Positions 43,463 through 52,351 of a stretch of DNA of 60,787 bases are shown one piece after another. A program made the translations under genes and the position numbers. Position 1 is the stretch's first letter. Each line of letters begins with the position of its first letter. This DNA comes from Bacteroidales bacterium UBA5371 (GTDB taxonomy: Bacteria > Bacteroidota > Bacteroidia > Bacteroidales > P3), in assembly GCA_002407855.1 (NCBI GenBank), contig DHPF01000012.1:262061-322847 (forward strand), written 5' to 3'. The notes below the pieces were generated by a model, which made no database searches, was not told where the DNA came from, and was given only the letters and a program-made list of their open reading frames with translations.

Positions 43463-44422
43463 ATGAAAGACATTATTTGGTATTGTATTTTGGGATTTTT
43501 GGTTCTATTTCTTATGTTCTTAGGAGTATTTTGGGGAAGTGTTGATGTTATGAATTTTGATGAGAACTCTCTTTACATTATTCAAAAAATACGACTCCCA
43601 AGAGTTATAATGTGTGTTTTATGTGGGGCAGGGCTTGCCGTTTGTGGAAGTGCATATCAAGCCATATTTCAAAACCCCCTCTCCGACCCTTATATCTTAG
43701 GCGTTTCATCAGGGGCTTCTTTGGGAGCTTCCATTGCAATTGTTTTAGGATTGGAAAGCGTTTTCTTTGGAGTTGGAGGCTTCGCTTTTTTGTTTGCACT
43801 ACTTACCGTTTGGATAATAATCCGTATTGCTTCTGTTGGCAACAAACTCCACACAACAACCTTGCTTTTGGCAGGAATAAGTATAAATTTTCTTATGGCT
43901 GCAATAATATCAATTCTAATGGTTGTTAGTCAAGAGAATATGAGTAAGATTATCTTTTGGACTATGGGTTCAATGAGCGGTAGTAAGTTCTCTGATATTT
44001 GGATAGTTCTTATATTTGTTTTTATTGGAATTGCCGTAATTAGAATTTATGCAAAAGAGCTCAATGCTATACTTACAGGAACAGATAGTGCAAAGAGCTT
44101 AGGTGTAAACGTTGAAAAGACAAAAAAAATCATACTTTTGTTTTCTACTCTTATGATTGGAGTAATTGTTTCTTATTGTGGAGTAATTGGTTTTGTTGGT
44201 TTAATCGTTCCTCATATTATTAGACTAATGGTTGGTTCTGATAATAGGAGAATTATTCCTTTTTCTATTTTTGGAGGTATGATATTTATGCTTTTGGCTG
44301 ATATTCTCTCCAGAGTTTTAATTGCTCCAAGCGAGCTCCCTATTGGAAGCATCACGTCCTTAATTGGTGCTCCTTTCTTTATATACTTATTATATAATGC
44401 TAAAAAACAACTTAACCCTTAG
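43463..44422 (+). CDS. Iron-chelate/cobalamin ABC permease (BtuC/FecCD)
   Basis: This is an inner-membrane permease with about nine to ten helices. It has the FecCD hallmarks RLPR (44-47), NPLSDPYILGVSSGAS (71-86), and GVIGFVGLIVPHIIRLMVG, where the coupling helix contacts the ATPase. The length of 319 is standard. It is the first gene of a three-gene importer with the ATPase and a lipoprotein. Cobalamin, heme or ferric siderophore are all possible; there is no riboswitch upstream to decide. Its leader is made of repeat array H. Confidence 0.93.
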   Translation: MKDIIWYCILGFLVLFLMFLGVFWGSVDVMNFDENSLYIIQKIRLPRVIMCVLCGAGLAVCGSAYQAIFQNPLSDPYILGVSSGASLGASIAIVLGLESVFFGVGGFAFLFALLTVWIIIRIASVGNKLHTTTLLLAGISINFLMAAIISILMVVSQENMSKIIFWTMGSMSGSKFSDIWIVLIFVFIGIAVIRIYAKELNAILTGTDSAKSLGVNVEKTKKIILLFSTLMIGVIVSYCGVIGFVGLIVPHIIRLMVGSDNRRIIPFSIFGGMIFMLLADILSRVLIAPSELPIGSITSLIGAPFFIYLLYNAKKQLNP

Positions 44423-44428
44423 GAATAT

Positions 44429-45199
44429 ATGGATAAAACTATTTTAGAAGTTAAAGACTTATCGTATTTCGTAAGGGAAAAGAAGATTATTGAAGATATT
44501 ACTTTCTCCTTACAAAAAGGGGGCTTCTACTCTGTGGTTGGAACTAATGGAAGTGGGAAGACAACTCTTTTAAAATCTATTTCTAATATAATTGAACCAA
44601 CAAAGGGTAAAATAAAGATTAATGGGAAGAATTTGAATAAGTTTTCTCCTAAACTTTTAGCCAAAGAGATTTCTGTAGTTTGGCAACATAACGAGTTTTT
44701 GTTTGATTTCTCTGCTTTTCAGATTGTAATGATGGGAAGAATGCCCTATCAGAAACTTTTGCAAGCCGATTCAAAATCAGACTTATCTATTGTGGAGCAG
44801 TCAATGAATAAAACCAATACTTGGCATTTAAGAAATAGGTCTATTAAACAACTAAGCGGAGGCGAGTTGCAAAGAGTTATGATTGCAAGAGCTTTGGCTG
44901 GACAAACCCCTCTTATGCTCTTGGACGAGCCTATTTCATCCTTAGACATAAAACACCAGCTTGATATAATGGAACTTCTAAGGAAGATAAACAAAGAAAA
45001 TAATACTACTATATTTATTATTCTTCACAACCTCTCATTAGCATTGAAGTATAGCGATAATATATTAGCTCTTAAAGAAGGAAGACTTGTTCATTTTGGA
45101 AATACTAAGGATATTCTAAATAAAGAAAATATAAAAGAGTTATTTGATGTTGAAGCAGAGGTAATAGATGGCGAAAACATTATTATTCATCACCAATAA
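44429..45199 (+). CDS. ABC transporter ATP-binding protein (BtuD/FecE-like)
   Basis: It powers the adjacent permease. Walker A GTNGSGKTT is at 38-46, the Q-loop is in VVWQHNEF, the signature LSGGE at 142-146, Walker B LLDEP at 164-168, and the switch His in IILHNLSLA. The 256 residues match FecE/BtuD. It starts 7 bp after the permease stop and ends 15 bp before the binding protein. Confidence 0.95.
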   Translation: MDKTILEVKDLSYFVREKKIIEDITFSLQKGGFYSVVGTNGSGKTTLLKSISNIIEPTKGKIKINGKNLNKFSPKLLAKEISVVWQHNEFLFDFSAFQIVMMGRMPYQKLLQADSKSDLSIVEQSMNKTNTWHLRNRSIKQLSGGELQRVMIARALAGQTPLMLLDEPISSLDIKHQLDIMELLRKINKENNTTIFIILHNLSLALKYSDNILALKEGRLVHFGNTKDILNKENIKELFDVEAEVIDGENIIIHHQ

Positions 45200-45214
45200 A
45201 ACAGAAAGCAAATT

Positions 45215-46120
45215 GTGAGATACAGAAATATAATTTTATTAATCGTAATCCTTTTTAGTTTTCTTTCATTCTCTTGTCAAAAAGAGAATAAAATGAAAGA
45301 ACTCAACTATATTATATCTGAGAAGGCTCCATTAAAGAAAACACCTATGAGGGTTGTTTCTGTGTCGCCTGCGATTACTGAAATAATGTTTTATTTAGAT
45401 TGTGGAGACAGATTAATTGGGAGAACAGAGTTTTGTAACTATCCTTCTCAAACAAAGAATATACAATCAATTGGAGGGATTAATAATGCTAATTTAGAAA
45501 TGATAATTGCACTCAAACCCGATTTGGTAATAACATCTTCCATCTTTACTAAGAAAATGTTTGAAACAATTGAAAATGCCTCCATCCCTATTATGTCGTT
45601 TCAAGAAAGAAATTCAATTGAGGGAATGTATGAAATAATTGAAATAATAGGAGGTATTATGGATAAAGAAGCAAAAGCCCAAGAGATAATTAATAATGTA
45701 AAAGATAGGCTTTCTAAAATAAAACAAGAAAGAGAAAAAAACCTTAAAACCAAAGGCGTAACCTCTTTACCAAAGGTTTATTATGTGGTTGGCTTTGGTG
45801 CAGGTGGTGATTTCTCAGCAGGAAAGGATACTTATATAGATGAAATTATCCACTTGGCAGGAGGATATAATATTGCCAAAGAAAGCATCAATTGGTCTTT
45901 TTCTAAGGAAGAGTTGTTTGCTAAGCAGCCCGATTTTATTTTTGTAAGAAAAGAAGACTCGGCAATCTTTGTGAACACCCACCCATACAATGAGTTAAAT
46001 GCTGTAAAACAAAATAGAGTATTTGGGATTGAAAGTAGATTAATGGATATTCAAACTCCAAGAACAATAGATGCAATTGAATACATCTCTAATATTATTT
46101 CTACTGCTTCTCATCTTTAA
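45215..46120 (+). CDS. Periplasmic binding lipoprotein (BtuF/FepB-like)
   Basis: This substrate-binding protein delivers the metal chelate to the permease. The lipobox is FSFSC-like with Cys21 lipidated. It then has the class III binding-protein fold: RVVSVSPAITEIMFYLD, NLEMIIALKPDLVITSS, and YYVVGFGAGGDFSAGKDTYI. The start is GTG at 45215, preceded by purine-rich AGAAAGCAAATT; no ATG fits the signal peptide. The length of 301 is usual. It overlaps the convergent SAM-hydrolase gene by 20 bp. Confidence 0.92.
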   Translation: MRYRNIILLIVILFSFLSFSCQKENKMKELNYIISEKAPLKKTPMRVVSVSPAITEIMFYLDCGDRLIGRTEFCNYPSQTKNIQSIGGINNANLEMIIALKPDLVITSSIFTKKMFETIENASIPIMSFQERNSIEGMYEIIEIIGGIMDKEAKAQEIINNVKDRLSKIKQEREKNLKTKGVTSLPKVYYVVGFGAGGDFSAGKDTYIDEIIHLAGGYNIAKESINWSFSKEELFAKQPDFIFVRKEDSAIFVNTHPYNELNAVKQNRVFGIESRLMDIQTPRTIDAIEYISNIISTASHL

Positions 46121-46898
46121 GCTGAATTGTTATTTGCGAACCATACTTTAAGCCAAAAAGCTCAGAAGCATTTGCCTTATTAATTGCTATCTGCATATGA
46201 CCGGTTGAAGCAACTGTAAGCAAAGGATTATTCTCTTTAACATTATCGTAGGAACTTGATATTTTAGTTATATTATATCTATCCATCTTTATACTAAAAT
46301 TTTTCTTGCCAAGCCCTTTTTGGAATTCATTAATAGTGATATTCAAGAAAACATTCCCATAACTATCAATATGAAAGACAGTACATAACATTAAATCACT
46401 ATATATGGTTGGAGTAAAAATATTTCTTTTAACTAATTCTGTTTCCTGCTCTCCAAACTCATTAATATCGGTTTTATCTGAAATTAATGTAGCCACATTA
46501 CAAAAAAGGTCTAATGCAGGAAAGGTGTAAAAGCTTGAGTCTTGGAGCACCTTTGTTATATTAATAATTTTTATTTGTTCCAAATCCTCAAAAATCAAAC
46601 TTGGCATCCCATTATTAGTGCATATAAAATACTGCTCATTATAAACTATCAGAACATGCTTATAATCGTTCATTCCACCTTCATTGCAATCAATATCAAT
46701 AATATGTATAGTCCCTTTTGGAAATTCCAAGCATGCATTCCTAACAACAAATGCCCCTTCCATCATATTGTATTTCTCAATAGAATGAGTAATATCCACC
46801 ACTTGACAATCCTTTATTGTTCGGTATAATTTAGATTTTACTACTCCAATATAATGATCTGAATATCCCCAATCGGTTGTAAGGGTAACTAATTGCAT
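46101..46898 (-). CDS. SAM hydrolase (DUF62/SAM hydroxide adenosyltransferase)
   Basis: It hydrolyses S-adenosylmethionine to adenosine and methionine (the fluorinase-fold family). Family features are VTLTTDWGYSDHYIGVVK (4-21), VVDITHSIE, HIIDIDCNEGG and TGHMQIAINKANASELFGL. It lacks the fluorinase-specific loop, so it should use water. It has 265 residues. It is alone on its strand, with the convergent btuF-like gene overlapping its end. Confidence 0.9.
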   Translation of the reverse strand: MQLVTLTTDWGYSDHYIGVVKSKLYRTIKDCQVVDITHSIEKYNMMEGAFVVRNACLEFPKGTIHIIDIDCNEGGMNDYKHVLIVYNEQYFICTNNGMPSLIFEDLEQIKIINITKVLQDSSFYTFPALDLFCNVATLISDKTDINEFGEQETELVKRNIFTPTIYSDLMLCTVFHIDSYGNVFLNITINEFQKGLGKKNFSIKMDRYNITKISSSYDNVKENNPLLTVASTGHMQIAINKANASELFGLKYGSQITIQLKDEKQ

Positions 46899-46925
46899 AT
46901 TTAATATTACTGAAATTTATTTATG

Positions 46926-46933
46926 CAAAAATA
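46926..46933 (-). promoter_or_regulatory. -7 element of the SAM hydrolase gene
   Basis: TATTTTTG on the minus strand fits TAnnTTTG, 27 bp upstream of the ATG. Confidence 0.45.
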
Positions 46934-47060
46934 ATAATAAATAATTCATATATTGGGTTTAGAATTAAAATTAATCAAACAACATTATTAATCACCTTAT
47001 AATCAATACATTTTTCAAACTCAAAGCATAATATTTTTAAATGTAACTTTCAATGTTTTT

Positions 47061-47152
47061 AGAATCAAGTTTCAATAAATTAGAATCAAAAGATAAAAAA
47101 TTAGAATCAAGTTTCAGTAAATTAGAATCAAGTTTCAGCTTACCACAATCAA
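47061..47152 (-). repeat. TTGATTCTAA array I, 5 units of 21 bp
   Basis: AGAATCAA cores start at 47061, 47082, 47103, 47124 and 47145 (the last is ACAATCAA). The register is then taken over by a second motif, AAATCTTG/AAATCTTAG, at 47151, 47172 and 47193, also 21 bp apart. The array lies in the divergent gap 46899-47278, which also holds two promoters and no gene. Confidence 0.93.
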
Positions 47153-47243
47153 ATCTTGGCAAATAATTAACAAATCTTAGTAATAGATAAATAAATCTTG
47201 AAGGAAAAAGAAGAAAATATAAAATATCTTAACCCTTTATTCG

Positions 47244-47272
47244 TTTGGTTTGTAAAATAATATCTATCTTTG
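47244..47272 (+). promoter_or_regulatory. Promoter of bamD, possibly giving a leaderless mRNA
   Basis: TTTG at 47244-47247 and TATCTTTG at 47265-47272 are 17 bp apart. The bamD ATG at 47279 begins only 6 nt after the -7 box, so transcription should start at or within a few bases of the start codon. Confidence 0.7.
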
Positions 47273-47278
47273 CAACTT

Positions 47279-48073
47279 ATGAATTATAGACACTTATCAA
47301 TTGTTTTAGTATTAATTTCTTTATTATTAGTTTCTTGTGCAAGTAAACACAAAAAACTATTAAAGAGTAATGACCACGATGCTAAATATGTAGCAGCCGT
47401 GAAAGCATACGACCAGCAAGATTATTTTCATGCTACCCAGCTCTTTGAGAACCTTCTGCTCTATTATAGAGGACGCGATAAGGCTGAAAGCGTGAACTTG
47501 TATTATGCAAAGAGTCTTTTAGGTTCTAAGGACTTTTATTCGGCAGGCTATCAGTTTGAGAACTTTGTGAAGTGGTTTCCTTTCTCCAAAGATGCAGAAG
47601 AGGCTCTTTTTCAAGCTGCTTATTGCAAGTATTTAGAGTCTCCTAAATATTCATTAGACCAACACCTAACCAAAGAGTCCTTTGCTCAATTCCAAGCTTT
47701 CATCAATAAATATCCTAATTCGCCAAAGGTTACCGAAGCTAATAAGTATATGGATATTCTAAGAGAAAAGCTCATTCAAAAAGATTATGAAACTGCATAT
47801 AATTATTATAAGACTGGCAATTACCAATCTGCACAATTTGCTTTAAAGGCTTTCTTAAACGAATATCCTGATGCAAAATATCGTGAAGAAGCTATGTATT
47901 ATATAATCTTAGCAGGACATAAATTTGCCTCCAATAGCATAGAAGATAAGAAGAAAGAAAGGTATCAGTCTGTAATGCTTGATTACCAAAAGTTCGCCTC
48001 ATTATATCCTTCTTCAAAAAAATTAAGCGAACTCCAAAAGATTAATGACGATTGTTTGAAAATACTAAAATAA
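47279..48073 (+). CDS. bamD: Outer membrane assembly lipoprotein BamD
   Basis: This lipoprotein of the BAM complex inserts beta-barrels in the outer membrane. Signal and lipobox: SLLLVSCAS (Cys20). The TPR repeats include YVAAVKAYDQQDYFHATQLF, LYYAKSLLGSKDFYSAGYQF, and DYETAYNYYKTGNYQSAQFA. The ATG at 47279 is chosen because the earlier TTG at 47270 lies inside the -7 promoter element. Its 264 residues match BamD. It heads the bamD-rpoZ-coaBC-porD run. Confidence 0.95.
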   Translation: MNYRHLSIVLVLISLLLVSCASKHKKLLKSNDHDAKYVAAVKAYDQQDYFHATQLFENLLLYYRGRDKAESVNLYYAKSLLGSKDFYSAGYQFENFVKWFPFSKDAEEALFQAAYCKYLESPKYSLDQHLTKESFAQFQAFINKYPNSPKVTEANKYMDILREKLIQKDYETAYNYYKTGNYQSAQFALKAFLNEYPDAKYREEAMYYIILAGHKFASNSIEDKKKERYQSVMLDYQKFASLYPSSKKLSELQKINDDCLKILK

Positions 48074-48086
48074 AATTTATATAAAA

Positions 48087-48494
48087 ATGGATTATAAAAG
48101 AACAAAGGCGGACAAAACCACCGAAACAAGAGATTTGAATGATTTTAATGCACTCACAGAGAATATTTACGAAACTGTTAGTATGCTTTCAAAACGTTCT
48201 AATCAAATTGCACAAGATTTGAAACAAGAGCTTTATCGTAAGATTGAGGAGTTCGTTTCACAAACAGATAATCTTGAAGAGGTTTTTGAGAACAGAGAGC
48301 AAATAGAAATAACTCGCTTCTACGAACAATTGCCTAAGCCAACTTTAATTGCAATACATGAATATCTTAATAACGAATTGGTTTATCGTAATGATGAAAA
48401 CGGAAAAGGTGTTATTAACGATATGATTTTAGAATTGAAGACCGCACAAGCAAATAAAGAAAACAAAGAAAAAGGAAGAAAACAAAAGAAATAA
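48087..48494 (+). CDS. rpoZ: RNA polymerase omega subunit, Bacteroidota form
   Basis: This is the small subunit that helps assemble RNA polymerase. Its 135 residues begin with the Bacteroidota version, DYKRTKADKTTETRDLND, followed by NIYETVSMLSKRSNQIA, which corresponds to the conserved omega core (the region with S-RA-QI in E. coli). The C-terminus is Lys-rich. It is 13 bp after bamD and 3 bp before coaBC, an order conserved in the phylum. Confidence 0.88.
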   Translation: MDYKRTKADKTTETRDLNDFNALTENIYETVSMLSKRSNQIAQDLKQELYRKIEEFVSQTDNLEEVFENREQIEITRFYEQLPKPTLIAIHEYLNNELVYRNDENGKGVINDMILELKTAQANKENKEKGRKQKK

Positions 48495-48497
48495 GCT

Positions 48498-49691
48498 ATG
48501 CTTAAAGGTAAGAATATTCTTATTGGCATAAGCGGAGGAATTGCTGCTTACAAAACTCCTTTATTGATTAGAGAATTGATAAAGAGGGATTGTAGGGTCA
48601 AAGTAATTGCAACGCAAAACGCCTTAGAGTTTGTTACTCTTACCACCCTTCAAACGCTTTCTCAAAATAATGTCTATTATAATATGTTTTCGGATACCCA
48701 AGAGTATTCTACAGAACATATTTCTTTAACCGATTGGGCAGATTTATTTATTATTGCTCCTGCAACTGCAAATATAATTGGAAAGTTTGCCTCAGGGATA
48801 GCTGATGATGCTCTTTCAACATCCTTTTTAGCTTTCAATAAAGAGATATTTTTAGCTCCTGCAATGAATACTAAGATGTTTAACAACGCCATAGTTAAAG
48901 CAAATATCAAGACATTGGAGCAAAATAAGGTTAAAATCATTTCTCCAACCAAAGGAAACTTAGCCTGTGGCTATGATGGAGAAGGAAGAATGGAAGAACC
49001 AATTGAAATAGTTCGCAAAATAGAAGAGTATTTCTCTTTGTCACTTCCTTTATCTAACCAAACCATTATGGTAACGGCAGCAGGTACACAAGAAAAAATT
49101 GATGCCGTTAGATATATTGGAAACAATTCATCAGGAAAGATGGGATTTTGTATTGCAGAAGAATTGGCAAACAGGGGAGCTGATGTAATTTTAATTACAG
49201 GCAAGACTCACCTTCTTACAAATAATCCTAAGATAAAGCGTATTGATATTATCTCAGCAGAGCAGATGTATAAGGAATCTATAAAACACTTCCCTGAATG
49301 CTCTTGTGCTATTCTTGCAGCAGCGGTTGCCGACTATAAACCAAAGACTGCCGCAAAGAATAAAATAAAGAAAACAAAGCAAGACCTAACCCTTAACCTC
49401 ACTCCTACTATTGATATTCTTGCTTCTTTGGGTAAGATAAAGCAACCTAATCAAAAGCTAATTGGATTTGCATTAGAAACCGATAATGAACAAGAAAATG
49501 CAACTAAAAAACTAAAAAGCAAGAACCTTGACTTTATTGTATTGAATTCTTTAAAAGATAAGGGAGCTGGCTTTGAAACTCCAACAAATAAGATAACTAT
49601 AATTGATAATAAGAATAAGATTGAGCAATATCAACTCAAATCAAAAGAAGATGTTGCAAAAGATATCGTAAACAAATTGCTTTCATTATGA
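48498..49691 (+). CDS. coaBC: Bifunctional CoaBC (PPC synthetase/decarboxylase)
   Basis: It makes 4'-phosphopantetheine from phosphopantothenate and cysteine. The CoaC flavoprotein half (about 1-185) has GISGGIAAYK, His74, the PAMNTKM motif with Asn124 (121-127) and Cys157 in GNLACGYDGEGRM. The CoaB half (190-397) has VTAAGTQEKIDAVRYIGN and CAILAAAVADYKP. The length is 397. It overlaps the next gene by 4 bp (ATGA). Confidence 0.97.
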   Translation: MLKGKNILIGISGGIAAYKTPLLIRELIKRDCRVKVIATQNALEFVTLTTLQTLSQNNVYYNMFSDTQEYSTEHISLTDWADLFIIAPATANIIGKFASGIADDALSTSFLAFNKEIFLAPAMNTKMFNNAIVKANIKTLEQNKVKIISPTKGNLACGYDGEGRMEEPIEIVRKIEEYFSLSLPLSNQTIMVTAAGTQEKIDAVRYIGNNSSGKMGFCIAEELANRGADVILITGKTHLLTNNPKIKRIDIISAEQMYKESIKHFPECSCAILAAAVADYKPKTAAKNKIKKTKQDLTLNLTPTIDILASLGKIKQPNQKLIGFALETDNEQENATKKLKSKNLDFIVLNSLKDKGAGFETPTNKITIIDNKNKIEQYQLKSKEDVAKDIVNKLLSL

Positions 49692-50656
49692 AATATATAC
49701 TTGTAATACTTGTCTCGTTATTATTATCAACTACTTTATTTTCGCAAGAATTTAAAGTACAGGTGGGAGTTAGTGTTCAGATTACAGGTACCGATAGGAA
49801 GATTTATGATGCCATACAAGCAGACTTAAACGATTTCGTGAACACTCGCAAATGGACCAACTACAATTATAAGACAGAGGAAAAGATTGAAGGCTTTATA
49901 TCTATTTTAGTTAAAAAGAGAGTTTCTCAAACCGACTTTCAGGGAGATTTGAATATACAATTGAGACGTCCAGTTTACAACTCTTCCTACACAACCACAA
50001 TGCTAAACACACAAGAATTAGACTTCACCTTCAAATATCAAGAAGGTACAACCCTACAATTTGAAGAGAATACATATTATGATAATCTCACTTCAACCAT
50101 TGCTTTTTATCTTTATTATTTTCTTGCTATTGACGCCGATTCTTTTAGTTTAGGTGGTGGTATTCCTTATTTTAAGGTTTGTCAAAACATAGTTACTGCG
50201 GCACAAAAGTCTGCCCAAAGAGGATGGAAGTCTTTTGAGAACGAAAAAAATAAGTATTGGATGAGCGAGAACTACAATAACGCTACTTATAGATATATGC
50301 ACGATGTTTGGTATAATTATCATATGATGGGGTTAGACAAAATGCACTCCGATGCCCAAAGTGAAGCACGCAATAATATCTTTTTAGCCTTAGAGTCTTT
50401 GCAAAGAACTAATCGTGAAAAGTCTCAACTAATCTGTGTTCAACAATTCATTGATGCCAAATCAGATGAAATAATACAGATTTTCAAAGGTGCTCCCGAT
50501 AATGAAAAAGAAAGAGTAATTAAGATAATGACAGAAATTAATCCAGCAAATACTAATAAATACGAACAAATAAGAACAAATCAAGGTTCTAACTCTGGAC
50601 TTAACACTCCTTTGAATAACGATAACAACCTATTCAATCCTAACCAACCAAGATAA
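49688..50656 (+). CDS. porD: DUF4835 exported protein, PorD of type IX secretion
   Basis: A signal peptide spans about 1-19 (ILVILVSLLLSTTLFSQ). The following 300 residues match the DUF4835 pattern: VSVQITGTDRKIYDAIQADL, LNDFVNTRKWTNYNYK, DLNIQLRRPVYNSSY and the aromatic-rich FYLYYFLAIDADSFSLGGG. DUF4835 includes PorD, needed for type IX secretion in Porphyromonas. The order coaBC-DUF4835 is conserved. The end is Asn-rich and low complexity. The link to the two T9SS cargo proteases in this window is consistent. Confidence 0.82.
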   Translation: MKYILVILVSLLLSTTLFSQEFKVQVGVSVQITGTDRKIYDAIQADLNDFVNTRKWTNYNYKTEEKIEGFISILVKKRVSQTDFQGDLNIQLRRPVYNSSYTTTMLNTQELDFTFKYQEGTTLQFEENTYYDNLTSTIAFYLYYFLAIDADSFSLGGGIPYFKVCQNIVTAAQKSAQRGWKSFENEKNKYWMSENYNNATYRYMHDVWYNYHMMGLDKMHSDAQSEARNNIFLALESLQRTNREKSQLICVQQFIDAKSDEIIQIFKGAPDNEKERVIKIMTEINPANTNKYEQIRTNQGSNSGLNTPLNNDNNLFNPNQPR

Positions 50657-50700
50657 AGAGTAAAACTTTTAAATTAATATATCATCAACACAAACAAATT

Positions 50701-52020
50701 ATGCAAAATATACCATTTGAAAGAAATCTCATTGAAGGGATTTTAGCAAAAAACAAAATTAAGAGCGTGGGAGCTGCCTCTATTCGTGAAGTAAAGAAAA
50801 TTATTGATGACATTGAAGGAGCTACTGGAGAAAAATTCATTCGTATGGAAATGGGGATACCAGGTTTACCTTCTACTCAAATAGGTTTAGATGCACAAAT
50901 ACAAGCTCTAAAAGACGGAGTAGCTGCCAAATATCCAGACATATACGGCACTAAGGAATTGAAGCATCAAACAGCTTTATTTGTAAAGAACTTCATAAAT
51001 ATAGACGTTCCTGACGATTGTTGTGTTCCAACAGTTGGATCTATGCAAGGGGGTTTTGCTTCATTTTTGACCCTTTCAAGAATGAACCCTGCAAAAAGCA
51101 AAGTGTTATTTATTGACCCAGGCTTCCCTGTTCAAAAATCACAATGTAGGATATTAGGAATAGAAACAGAACATTTTGATGTTTACGATTATAGAGGCGA
51201 AAAGCTAAGAGCAAAACTCGAAAGCTATCTTTCTAAAGGCGATTTTGCTTGTTTGCTTTACTCCTCTCCAAACAATCCAGCATGGTTTTGCTTCAACGAA
51301 GAAGAATTACAAATTATAGCAGAGGTTGCAAACAAATACGATGTAGTAGTCATTGAAGACCTTGCATACTTTGGAATGGATTTCAGGAAAGATTACTCCA
51401 AACCAGGTGTTGCTCCGTTCCAACCATCAGCAGCCAATTGGGCAAAAAAATATATCTTAATGATTTCTGGTTCAAAAGCATTCTCTTATGCCGGGGAAAG
51501 AATAGCTGTTATGATAATTAGCCCTGAACTTTATGAATATGAGTCTGAAACCCTACAAAAATACTTTGCACAAAAAAGCTTTGGTAGAGCATTAATCTTT
51601 GGTTCTCTTTACGCTTTGACATCAGGAACAGCACACTCACCGCAATATGCTTTGGCTGCAATATTTAAAGCATGTAACGAAGGTATATTCAATTTTAGAG
51701 AAGATTTATTGGAATATCAACGCAAGGCTAATATAATGAAGAAAGCCTTTACAGACAACGGCTTTAAGATTGTTTACGATAAAGACTTGGATGTTGAAGT
51801 TGCTGATGGGTTCTATTTCACTTTCTCTTACCCAAATATGACAGGAGTTGAGATGCTCAACGAATTAGTTTACTACGGCATAAGTGCAATTTCATTAGAC
51901 ATAACAGGAAGTAGCCGAACAGAAGGAGCAAGAGCTTGTGTTTCTTTGGTACCTAATGAAATGCTCCCAGAATTAAACGAAAGATTGAAGATATTCAATA
52001 AAGACCATAGTAATAAATAA
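50701..52020 (+). CDS. PLP-dependent aminotransferase class I/II
   Basis: This is a fold-type I enzyme of 439 residues. PLP Lys259 lies in ISGSKAFSYAGERIAV, with Tyr in AYFGMDFRKD and Asn in SSPNNPAW. The N-terminus is GIPGLPSTQIGLDAQI. Overall it resembles aspartate/aromatic aminotransferases but carries the long central DYRGEKLRAKLESYL segment. The amino acid used cannot be read from the sequence. It has its own terminator at 52055 and is 44 bp after porD. Confidence 0.88.
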   Translation: MQNIPFERNLIEGILAKNKIKSVGAASIREVKKIIDDIEGATGEKFIRMEMGIPGLPSTQIGLDAQIQALKDGVAAKYPDIYGTKELKHQTALFVKNFINIDVPDDCCVPTVGSMQGGFASFLTLSRMNPAKSKVLFIDPGFPVQKSQCRILGIETEHFDVYDYRGEKLRAKLESYLSKGDFACLLYSSPNNPAWFCFNEEELQIIAEVANKYDVVVIEDLAYFGMDFRKDYSKPGVAPFQPSAANWAKKYILMISGSKAFSYAGERIAVMIISPELYEYESETLQKYFAQKSFGRALIFGSLYALTSGTAHSPQYALAAIFKACNEGIFNFREDLLEYQRKANIMKKAFTDNGFKIVYDKDLDVEVADGFYFTFSYPNMTGVEMLNELVYYGISAISLDITGSSRTEGARACVSLVPNEMLPELNERLKIFNKDHSNK

Positions 52021-52054
52021 TAATGGTTTAACATTAAAAATAATGGTTCTTTTT

Positions 52055-52093
52055 AAAAAGTACTAAGATTAATTTCTCTTAGTACTTTTTTTT
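52055..52093 (+). terminator. Rho-independent terminator of the aminotransferase gene
   Basis: A 13-bp perfect stem joins 52055-52067 and 52078-52090 around a 10-nt loop, with a T run continuing to 52093. It separates this operon from array J and the M6 protease gene. Confidence 0.88.
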
Positions 52094-52106
52094 ATTTGAG
52101 AATATT

Positions 52107-52177
52107 AGAATCAAATTCCAGTGAAATGGAATCAAGTTTTAAAAAATTAGAATCAAGAGTTATAAAATTAGAATCAA
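52107..52177 (-). repeat. TTGATTCTAA array J, 4 units of 21 bp
   Basis: AGAATCAA-type cores start at 52107, 52128, 52149 and 52170 (the second is GGAATCAA). The array lies directly after the aminotransferase terminator in the gap 52021-52351. The remaining bases hold only the promoter of the M6 protease gene. Confidence 0.92.
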
Positions 52178-52313
52178 ATAGACTATAAACCAATATAGAA
52201 TCTAATTATTTTATAATAATAATACTTACTCAATTGCCTTATACATCCAAATAAAACCCCTATCCCAAAAGAAAAATTCCAAATTCTTTTACTATAAAAA
52301 CTAAATTTTATAT

Positions 52314-52321
52314 TACCTTTG
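52314..52321 (+). promoter_or_regulatory. -7 element of the M6 protease gene
   Basis: TACCTTTG fits TAnnTTTG, 30 bp upstream of the ATG. No convincing -33 box was seen. Confidence 0.5.
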
Positions 52322-52351
52322 TCCCTTGTAATATTCTAAAAATAAATTGTT

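Noticed and set aside
47270..47278. TTG at 47270 as bamD start
   Set aside because: It lies within the -7 promoter element TATCTTTG; the ATG at 47279 gives a normal lipoprotein signal.
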